Shown one piece after another: positions 7,615-13,738 of a DNA stretch of 13,738 nucleotides. The notes beneath the pieces are model-generated. The model saw only the letters and a list, made by a program, of their open reading frames with translations, ran no database searches and was not told where the DNA came from. The DNA is taken from the NCBI GenBank assembly GCA_050180015.1, contig JBFXEO010000061.1:1-13738 (forward strand), written 5' to 3'. The DNA is from JBFXEO01 sp050180015. GTDB taxonomy: Bacteria; Bacteroidota; Bacteroidia; Bacteroidales; Tenuifilaceae. Numbering within the stretch: the first letter of the stretch is position 1; each line of letters begins with the position of its first letter. The position numbers and the translations under genes are program-made.

Positions 7615-8766
7615 ATGAAAAACCAATCCTCTCTTAAATTTCTACTCCCTGTTTTCATGTCCTTTTATGTAATGGGGTTTGTTGATCTTGTTGGGGTAGC
7701 AACAGGCTATGTTAAGCAAGATTTTGGGTTATCCGACAGTATGGCACAGCTACTACCCAGCATTGTTTTTGTCTGGTTTGCCCTGCTGTCTATTCCAACG
7801 GGAATATTTCAGGACAGAGCAGGCAAACGGGTTACCGTAAATTTAGGCATGGTAATCACAGGAATTGGAATGCTTATTCCCCTCCTGCATTATTCCTATG
7901 CAACAGCCGTTTTGGCATTCATGATACTTGGAATTGGGAACACCATTCTGCAAGTTTCTGCCAACCCCCTCCTCCTCGACTTTTCTTCGAACAAAAGCAA
8001 AGCGGCGAATTTAAGCTTATCCCAATTTATAAAGGCTATAGCATCAATGCTTGGGCCAATAATCGTTGCCGGTCTGGCAAAATATACGGGCAACTGGAAG
8101 TTGGTCTTCCCTATTTACGCCGTCATCTCATTCCTCTCGGCCCTATGGTTACATAGCATTAAAATTGAAGAGTCTAAACCCGACAAGGAGCCCGCAACCT
8201 TTAAAACCGTGTTTACACTTTTAAAGAATCCCTTCATTCTCACCATGATTTTAGCCATTTTCTTTTTGGTTGGGTTTGACGTATCCATGAACTCAAACAT
8301 CGCAAACTTTCTTAAAACAAGATGCTCCATAAGCTTGGAATCGGCCAGCCTGGGCATCAGCATTTACTTTGCCGCGTTAATGGTCGGACGATTCTTGGGG
8401 GCCATCCTGCTAAGGCAATTCAACACAAAAATATTCCTGTTAGTCAGTACGGCTATTACCCTGGTTGGATTGATTTGCATGATATTTACAGTCAATATCA
8501 ACCTTATTTGGGCATTAATTTTTATTACCGGTTTAGGTTTCGCCAACATCTTCCCGCTAATTTTTGCCCTAACCGTGGAGCACAAGCCGGAATACGCCAA
8601 CGAAATATCAGGGCTAATCATTTTTGCCGTTTGCGGCGGAGCCATTATCCCTCCCATTGCCGGAATACTAACCGAAAAGTATAGTGTTATTGCAAGTATC
8701 TATGTGCTTATTGCATGTATCCTTTACACCTGTTATGCAACTTATTACCTGTTAAAAACGAAGTAA
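7615..8766 (+). CDS. MFS sugar permease, FucP-like
   Basis: This is an inner-membrane major facilitator protein, probably a proton-coupled hexose importer. The 383-residue product is almost entirely hydrophobic segments consistent with 12 helices, with a central hydrophilic stretch (E-E-S-K-P-D-K-E-P-A near residues 180-195) between the two halves. The loop after helix 2 has a good MFS signature (G63-I-F-Q-D-R-A-G-K-R72). Helix 4 carries the Q-V-S-A-N-P motif (113-118) seen in FucP/glucose-galactose permease relatives, and an Asp (D24) lies in helix 1, where FucP has its key acidic residue. Placed between an isomerase and a sugar kinase, it most likely imports the free monosaccharide that both process. 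Mannose is the best guess from context; fucose, glucose or fructose cannot be excluded from sequence alone. Confidence 0.9.
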   Translation: MKNQSSLKFLLPVFMSFYVMGFVDLVGVATGYVKQDFGLSDSMAQLLPSIVFVWFALLSIPTGIFQDRAGKRVTVNLGMVITGIGMLIPLLHYSYATAVLAFMILGIGNTILQVSANPLLLDFSSNKSKAANLSLSQFIKAIASMLGPIIVAGLAKYTGNWKLVFPIYAVISFLSALWLHSIKIEESKPDKEPATFKTVFTLLKNPFILTMILAIFFLVGFDVSMNSNIANFLKTRCSISLESASLGISIYFAALMVGRFLGAILLRQFNTKIFLLVSTAITLVGLICMIFTVNINLIWALIFITGLGFANIFPLIFALTVEHKPEYANEISGLIIFAVCGGAIIPPIAGILTEKYSVIASIYVLIACILYTCYATYYLLKTK

Positions 8767-8800
8767 CCCTAAAGTTGATACTCCAAAATTTACATATACG

Positions 8801-9940
8801 ATGAAAAACCTACACAACGATTCCAGAACAGTCCTAACCCTCGATGCCGGAGGTACCAACTTTGTTTTCTCGGCCATTCAGGGAAATACCGAGGTGGTTA
8901 AACCTATGCAATACCCGGCAAATGCTAATAATCTCGAAAAATGCCTGCGTTCCATAATCAAAGGGTTCCGGGAGATTCAAAAGGAATGCCGGGAAACCCC
9001 CAGGGCCATTAGCTTTGCATTCCCAGGACCTGCCGACTACAAAAACGGCATTATTGGCGACCTGCCAAACTTTGAGGCATTTACCGATGGCGTTGCTCTG
9101 GGGCCAATGCTGGAGGATATTTTTGAGCTGCCAGTATTCATCAATAACGATGGAAATCTTTTCGCCTACGGCGAGGCGTTGTGCGGTTTTTTGCCCGAGT
9201 TGAACAAAAAAATAAAGGGTAACGGAGGAATTAAACAATTTAACAACCTGATAGGTTTGACGCTGGGAACCGGATTCGGGTGTGGTATTGTACTCGGCGG
9301 CAACCAGCTGCTGGCGGGCGACAACTCCGATGATGCCGGGATACATAACACGCTAAATAAATTCAACGCCGACTGGAATGCCGAGGAGAGCGTTAGTACG
9401 CGTGCAATCCAGCGGGTTTACTCAGAATCGGCAAACCTAGAATTTTCGCCCGATTTAATGCCCAAAGACATCTACCAAATAGCCATCGGACAGAAAAAGG
9501 GGAACCAAGATGCCGCAATGGAATCATTCCGCCAGTTCGGAGAAGGATTAGGAAGCTCTATTGCAAATATTTTAACACTCATTGACGGTGTTGTAGTTAT
9601 AGGTGGAGGTATAACGGCAGCTTGGCCCCTTTTCGCCGAGGCAATGTTCAACGAAATAAACAGAATGTTAAAAAACAGGGACGGAGCCCCGTATCAACGC
9701 CTGCCCTTTAAGGTGTATAACCTCGATGATGAAGGCATCATTGCAGAATTCGCAAATGGAAAAATAAAAGAGCTAACGGTACCGTACAGCAACAGAAAGG
9801 TTAAGTACGATGAAGTGGCAAGGGTTGGCATTGGAACTTCGAAGCTGGGAGCCAGCAGAGCCATCGCATTGGGTGCCTATGCCTATGCACTACAGCAACT
9901 GGACAATATCGAGCAACATCATGTTACACCAACAACTTAG
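8801..9940 (+). CDS. ROK-family sugar kinase-like protein lacking the zinc motif
   Basis: The fold is an ASKHA/ROK kinase, expected to phosphorylate a hexose at O6 with ATP in the cytoplasm. Visible motifs are the phosphate-1 loop D15-A-G-G-T-N, F-P-G-P (74-77), the catalytic-base region N-N-D117-G-N, the phosphate-2 loop L-G-T-G-F-G (155-160), and V-I-G-G-G-I (267-271). Residues 172-184 (A-G-D-N-S-D-D-A-G-I-H-N-T) replace the usual A-G-E-x-G-H sugar/zinc segment, and no CxCGxxGCxE zinc motif follows; only four Cys (48, 63, 128, 161) are present up to residue 290 and none is in the right place. There is no N-terminal helix-turn-helix, so a repressor role is unlikely. At 379 residues it is longer than the usual 290-320. 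Gene order permease-kinase with isomerase suggests mannokinase-like activity, which the altered pocket makes uncertain. Confidence 0.87.
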   Translation: MKNLHNDSRTVLTLDAGGTNFVFSAIQGNTEVVKPMQYPANANNLEKCLRSIIKGFREIQKECRETPRAISFAFPGPADYKNGIIGDLPNFEAFTDGVALGPMLEDIFELPVFINNDGNLFAYGEALCGFLPELNKKIKGNGGIKQFNNLIGLTLGTGFGCGIVLGGNQLLAGDNSDDAGIHNTLNKFNADWNAEESVSTRAIQRVYSESANLEFSPDLMPKDIYQIAIGQKKGNQDAAMESFRQFGEGLGSSIANILTLIDGVVVIGGGITAAWPLFAEAMFNEINRMLKNRDGAPYQRLPFKVYNLDDEGIIAEFANGKIKELTVPYSNRKVKYDEVARVGIGTSKLGASRAIALGAYAYALQQLDNIEQHHVTPTT

Positions 9941-9944
9941 AACC

Positions 9945-12269
9945 ATGAAAAAAAACAGCATATTCATTATTATTCTGCTAGCTATAGGATTAACTTCCTG
10001 CAAGAATAATTCCAACTATCAGGAAAATATCTATAAATGTATTCCCTCCCTCGAAGACCTATCGGGAATCTGGGTTTCGGACGATACCGCCGACATGGAG
10101 CCATCCATCCGGAATTTCCGCGGACAGGCATTGGTAAACAGAGATTTAACTTCTATCAGCTGGTTTGTTTCAGCGCCATACTCTGGAGGATATCATACGG
10201 GTACAATCAGGGTAAATGGGCAAACCCCAAAGGTTAGCACCTTCAGATGGCAGCCCTATCAGGCACTACGCAAAGGGTCGTCAGACAGCCTGGACATTCA
10301 GAGTTCAACCCGGATGCTTTTTGAAAAAGATGCCGTAATGTGGACGGTAGAGATAAAAAACAATACCTCCAAGGTAAAAAATGTTAAGGTAGATATTGAT
10401 ATGATCGGATTCATCAGCAAGTATGGTGGCGATTGGCAATGGTGGTACCCGTATCCAAAAATGGAAGGCGCTGTTACAAAACGCGATGAAGTGGTTGAGA
10501 ACATTAGGAAACATCTTGGGGAATCTGTCAATGAAACAGAGGGGTATCAATGGGAGTTGATCGACGGGAAGCCAGCGCTCGTAAAGGCAATATTGAAATG
10601 GCCAAGCGATGAGGAAATTTTAGGCTGCATAAAGTATAATGCCAACCTCGATAAAAACGTGATATACGTTCACGATACTGAAACAAGTGCCATAACAGCC
10701 TTTAGCATTGTAACAAAACCCGATAGTATTAGAGCTAAAAATAGCGGTGGAACGGCAAGCTGGAGCTGGAAATTGGCTCCTGGCGAAACACAAACCATAA
10801 AATATTTAATGGCCTATGGCGACGATTTAGAATCCGTGAAAAAAAATATAACCGAATGGACTGCGAATTTCGATAAAAATTTTAACGGTGTAAAGGGCAG
10901 CTGGGAAGAAAAGTGGGCCACAATATTCAAACCCAACAACCCTCTTCTATCGGGTTGTTTTCCCGTTCTTGAAACCAACGATGAGCTGGCGCGAAAGGTT
11001 TACTACACTGGCCCTCTAACCATGCTCTACCTTACAAATACAAACTTACCCGAACACAAAAAGGTATTTCTAACCGGAGGCCCGCGCTGGGGGGCATCCA
11101 TATCATTTTTCTGGGATATCACCCTTTCGTCAACGTTGTGGGCATCTGTTGATCCGGCTATGATGAAGGAGCAAATTACCTCATGGATAAAAATTGATCC
11201 CAGTAAATATTACGGCAAGGATAATTTTGGTGGAAAAGGTGTTGGGAATGGCTACTCTGCCAACTACTGGGCCCTGTTCCAGCTAATACACGACTATATC
11301 GCCGTTTCAGGTGATTACGGTTACCTTGATGAAGCTGTCAACGGAAAAACCGTTCTGCAGCACCTTGAGGATTATGCGCTGAACTGGAAAAAAATATCGG
11401 TGTACGGCGCAAAAGGCTGCGAGGATGATATTTATAAGCTGGCCGATTTTGGCGACGATGAATGGAACCTGCTGGAGTGCGTGCCAACCTACAAGCACAT
11501 TGTCCCCTCATTCAACGTTGGTTACGCCTGGATGATGCGCGAAACTGCCAGGTTTTACCAGTATAAGGGGGACAGCCAAAAAGCCGACTCGTTAAACTCG
11601 CAGGCCACCGAGATGATTGACCGAATTCTGAAGCTTTACGCAGGCAATGGTGTTTGGAATAGCCTGTACCCCAACGGGAAAAAAATTGAAGTTCGCCACT
11701 GCCTCGATTTTTCGTTCTTCGGGAAATACATTCCCAACGATATTCCGCAAAGCATCAGGGATGAAATGCTAGATTTCGCTTACCGGGAACTATTAACCGA
11801 TCATTGGATGCGGGCTCAATCGCTCAGCGACATTGCCGCAAAACAATCTGATAGATGCGACCATGGCCCACTGGGTGCTTTTGATGGCTGGCCAGCCGAT
11901 ATTATGGATGCCCTCAGCCAAATGGGCTACCCGCAAAGGGCACTAGACTTTTACCGCGCTATTGAACCCGTTACCAACGAGGGAATTTGGGCTCAGGCTC
12001 ACGAGTTATGGGGCGAAAATAAGGAAAATAGCAAGGCAAAGGTGAGAATAGCCCAACGGGATTGGTGTAACAGGGAATCTATTGGAGGGCTCAGCTTATC
12101 ACAGGTAATGCTTAAAGATTTCTTTGGGTTCTACCCCAAAATTAACGGGGAAACGCTGATGGATAACAATGGGTGGCAATTCAACGGAAAGCTGCATCAT
12201 GTTTTCTATCGAAATGAATACTACACAATCGAGTATATATCCGGACATCCTGTATTATCCAAGGAGTAA
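9945..12269 (+). CDS. lipoprotein with an (alpha/alpha)6 glycoside hydrolase-like domain (MGH1/GH63-like)
   Basis: The product has 774 residues. The start at 9945, 4 bases after the ROK stop, is chosen because it yields a clean lipoprotein signal (M-K-K, hydrophobic core, lipobox L-T-S-Cys19). The upstream in-frame ATG at 9810 lies inside the ROK gene and would bury that signal. K-N-N follows Cys19 rather than acidic residues, so a periplasmic location is likelier than the surface. Residues about 20-330 look beta-rich. About 335-774 look like an alpha-toroid, with G-G-P-R-W-G-A-S-I-S-F-F-W-D (Asp391), D-H-G-P (639-642), F-D-G-W-P-A (646-651) and A-H-E-L-W-G (Glu687). W-D followed by D-P-x-M-M-K-E-Q resembles the MGH1/GH63 group, where an Asp and a late Glu are catalytic; Asp391 and Glu687 are my candidates. 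The substrate is unknown; an oligosaccharide releasing mannose or a related hexose would suit its neighbours. The exact CAZy family is not recognised. Confidence 0.85.
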   Translation: MKKNSIFIIILLAIGLTSCKNNSNYQENIYKCIPSLEDLSGIWVSDDTADMEPSIRNFRGQALVNRDLTSISWFVSAPYSGGYHTGTIRVNGQTPKVSTFRWQPYQALRKGSSDSLDIQSSTRMLFEKDAVMWTVEIKNNTSKVKNVKVDIDMIGFISKYGGDWQWWYPYPKMEGAVTKRDEVVENIRKHLGESVNETEGYQWELIDGKPALVKAILKWPSDEEILGCIKYNANLDKNVIYVHDTETSAITAFSIVTKPDSIRAKNSGGTASWSWKLAPGETQTIKYLMAYGDDLESVKKNITEWTANFDKNFNGVKGSWEEKWATIFKPNNPLLSGCFPVLETNDELARKVYYTGPLTMLYLTNTNLPEHKKVFLTGGPRWGASISFFWDITLSSTLWASVDPAMMKEQITSWIKIDPSKYYGKDNFGGKGVGNGYSANYWALFQLIHDYIAVSGDYGYLDEAVNGKTVLQHLEDYALNWKKISVYGAKGCEDDIYKLADFGDDEWNLLECVPTYKHIVPSFNVGYAWMMRETARFYQYKGDSQKADSLNSQATEMIDRILKLYAGNGVWNSLYPNGKKIEVRHCLDFSFFGKYIPNDIPQSIRDEMLDFAYRELLTDHWMRAQSLSDIAAKQSDRCDHGPLGAFDGWPADIMDALSQMGYPQRALDFYRAIEPVTNEGIWAQAHELWGENKENSKAKVRIAQRDWCNRESIGGLSLSQVMLKDFFGFYPKINGETLMDNNGWQFNGKLHHVFYRNEYYTIEYISGHPVLSKE

Positions 12270-12280
12270 GCAAACGGGGA

Positions 12281-13684
12281 ATGATAGCTCTAAAAAAAAT
12301 AGCGAACCCATACAGGCTCACAGCAATCACATTCATACTATACGGGTTAAACCCAGTACAGAACATTCTTGCCCAAAGTGTTACTACTATTGCCCAGGAA
12401 CAGTTCAATAAGTTTAACTCCGTGGAGGGGGGCTGGTGCGCTGCCGATGCGACCATATCGCTGCTCCTTCCCGATGGGAAAACGCTTTGGTTGTTTGGAG
12501 ACACCTTTGTTGGGGAGAAAACCGGAACATTTTCCATTAACCCGTACAAATCAACAATGATTAATAACTCTGCTATCATTGAAGACGGAAGTACGTTAAC
12601 AGCGTACTATGGAGGATCATTTGAAAATCCGTTATCGCTTATCCCCTCCGAAGGTGCAGGCTACTTTTGGCCAGAACATGCTACCACCGAAAATGATACG
12701 CTAAAAATATTTGCAGTTAGGGCAACATATAAAGATAACGGGACCGCTGGATTCAATTTTCAGGTTGGGGCATCATACATCGCCTCATACCAATACCCGG
12801 ACATGGAGCACATTAGCACATCAAAGGTAGAATCAGTAACCGATTCCACCTTCCGGTTTGGAGCATGTATTGTCCAAAGTGGCAACTATACCTACATCTT
12901 TGGGGTAAAGGATACCACAGCGGGAGGGTTTACCTATCCGCTACCCTACCTGGCCAGGGTAAATCAAAGCGTTGATGAGCCCTGGCAGTTTTACTCTGGA
13001 TCGGACTCATGGTCGTATAGCTGCAACGATGCCAAGCCGCTGGGCGACCGTCCCATGAGCGAATCTTTTTTCGTTTACGAGTATAATAACAAGTTCTACC
13101 TTATCATGCACGAAATATGGACGGTAGGGGAACTTTACATTTTGGAGGCCGACAAAATTACCGGACCATGGAACCGGGCTACTTCCGGGGGAAAAGAAGT
13201 TCTATTCGCCGTTATACGGCCGCATACCAACAGCTTTTCGTACAACCTGTTTGCCCATCCACAATTTCAGGATGAAAACAAAATCTTAATCTCCTTTAAT
13301 GTAAACACCAGCGATTTTGGCTCTATTTACACCGATACCAAAAACTATAGAGCCCGATTTTACTGGCTTTCCATTGATAACGCAATAACAGCCACAACTC
13401 CCGACACACTCTCGCTATTCAACGATTTATCCGATGCCGCCATCATCTTGCCAGAAAGTTCAACTTCCAAGCTTTTATTCAACCAAGCAACCCACGAGTT
13501 ATCCATCCAAGGAATTGCCTCGCCCTCAGTTGTAACCGTGTATGGAATAGACGGCAAACCGTATTTGACGCTGAATATCAGTAGCGACACGGTTGTCAAC
13601 CTTGGCTGTTTACCCAAAACTATGCTAATTGTTCAACTTAAAAGTAAGGCTAAAGTTGACATAAAAAAGATCATCAATATATAA
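12281..13684 (+). CDS. secreted DUF5005/DUF4185-like beta-propeller protein with a T9SS-like tail
   Basis: The 467-residue product has a signal peptide about 32 residues long ending I-L-A-Q. Residues 50-78 contain G-G-W-C-A-A-D-A-T-I-S and L-W-L-F-G-D-T-F-V-G, the pattern of the first blade in DUF5005/DUF4185 five-bladed propeller proteins. Later blades show repeated W/Y-rich strands, for example residues around G-D-R-P-M-S-E-S-F-F-V-Y-E. DUF4185 relatives include proven glycosidases (GH183 endo-D-arabinanases), and five-bladed propellers also include GH43-type enzymes, so a glycosidase or glycan-binding role is likely but unproven. Residues about 400-467 look like a T9SS type A sorting domain, implying export across the outer membrane. 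The gene starts 11 bases after the glycosidase stop, and AAGGAG at 12261-12266 is a possible ribosome binding site. The next reading frame overlaps its stop. Confidence 0.82.
   Translation: MIALKKIANPYRLTAITFILYGLNPVQNILAQSVTTIAQEQFNKFNSVEGGWCAADATISLLLPDGKTLWLFGDTFVGEKTGTFSINPYKSTMINNSAIIEDGSTLTAYYGGSFENPLSLIPSEGAGYFWPEHATTENDTLKIFAVRATYKDNGTAGFNFQVGASYIASYQYPDMEHISTSKVESVTDSTFRFGACIVQSGNYTYIFGVKDTTAGGFTYPLPYLARVNQSVDEPWQFYSGSDSWSYSCNDAKPLGDRPMSESFFVYEYNNKFYLIMHEIWTVGELYILEADKITGPWNRATSGGKEVLFAVIRPHTNSFSYNLFAHPQFQDENKILISFNVNTSDFGSIYTDTKNYRARFYWLSIDNAITATTPDTLSLFNDLSDAAIILPESSTSKLLFNQATHELSIQGIASPSVVTVYGIDGKPYLTLNISSDTVVNLGCLPKTMLIVQLKSKAKVDIKKIINI
13478..13681 (+). other. T9SS type A-like C-terminal sorting region
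   Basis: Residues 400-467 of the preceding protein follow the Por_Secre_tail layout: N-Q-A-T-H-E-L-S-I-Q-G in place of the usual N-P-x-x-x-x-L-x-I, then V-T-V-Y-G-I-D-G-K, then L-G-C-L-P-K-T-M-L-I-V-Q-L, ending K-K-I-I. Two positions are unusual: Gln402 replaces the Pro of N-P, and Thr replaces the Gly of the common L-x-x-G-x-Y/F motif. The tail may be divergent or partly decayed. The assignment comes from motif pattern only. Confidence 0.55.
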
Positions 13685-13738
13685 TGACAATACACCTGAG
13701 GAGTGAAAAACTTTTCCCGTTAACCAATGATTTTTTCT
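13684..13738 (+). CDS. probable start of a further gene, cut by the window end
   Basis: An ATG at 13684 shares its A with the preceding TAA stop (TAATG) and opens a frame of 18 codons (M-T-I-H-L-R-S-E-K-L-F-P-L-T-N-D-F-F) with no stop before the window ends. The overlap fits translational coupling in the operon. No strong ribosome binding site is visible. Another ATG at 13727 could be the true start. The fragment is too short to assign a function. Confidence 0.4.
   Translation, partial: MTIHLRSEKLFPLTNDFF

Noticed and set aside
8834..9346. A 170-codon reverse-strand frame within the ROK gene
   Set aside because: It is antisense to a well-supported gene, has no recognisable domain or signal, and looks like a codon-bias shadow.
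9810..9944. An in-frame extension of the glycosidase gene to an ATG at 9810
   Set aside because: It lies wholly inside the end of the ROK gene in another frame and would place the clear lipoprotein signal peptide, beginning at 9945, internally.
12181..12579. A 132-codon reverse-strand frame across the junction of the last two genes
   Set aside because: It overlaps two well-supported genes and shows no protein-family features.
1..13738. CRISPR arrays, tRNA or rRNA genes, insertion sequences
   Set aside because: I saw no regularly spaced repeats, tRNA-like cloverleaf or rRNA segments, or transposase frames; gene content is fully explained by a PUL.

Overview
The window reads as a Bacteroidota (Bacteroidetes) polysaccharide utilization locus (PUL). 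The evidence is a canonical SusC/SusD pair, lipoproteins with acidic residues after the lipidated cysteine, start sites without strong Shine-Dalgarno sequences, TAnnTTTG-type promoter words, and a C-terminus resembling a type IX secretion (T9SS) sorting domain. That tail, if real, points away from typical gut Bacteroides and towards T9SS-bearing lineages. Genus cannot be assigned from the sequence alone. All genes are on the + strand.

Layout: (1) 1-141, AT-rich leader with candidate promoter words. (2) 142-1026, an unrecognised acidic lipoprotein, probably surface exposed. (3) 1027-1220, an intergenic region with a long imperfect stem-loop and a competing pairing. (4) 1221-5786, susC and susD, 18 bases apart. 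(5) A short hairpin, then 5836-9940, a sugar-catabolic block: a class I mannose-6-phosphate isomerase-like protein with an extra N-terminal domain, a FucP-type MFS sugar permease and a ROK-family sugar kinase-like protein. (6) 9945-13684, two putative carbohydrate-active proteins: a lipoprotein with an (alpha/alpha)6-type glycosidase domain, and a DUF5005/DUF4185-like beta-propeller protein with a T9SS-like tail. (7) From 13684, the probable first 18 codons of another gene, overlapping the previous stop codon. Gaps from susC onward are 4-49 bases and no convincing terminator is seen, so 1221 to the end is probably one operon.

Proposed pathway (inference): SusC/SusD capture and import an oligosaccharide, the beta-propeller protein may act outside the cell, and the lipoprotein glycosidase releases monosaccharide in the periplasm. 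The MFS permease brings the sugar into the cytoplasm, the ROK protein phosphorylates it and the isomerase sends it to fructose-6-phosphate. Permease, kinase and mannose-6-phosphate isomerase together suggest mannose or a closely related hexose. The polysaccharide itself is not revealed, because neither putative enzyme belongs to a family I can assign with a known specificity. No regulator (HTCS, SusR-like, ECF sigma/anti-sigma) lies in the window.
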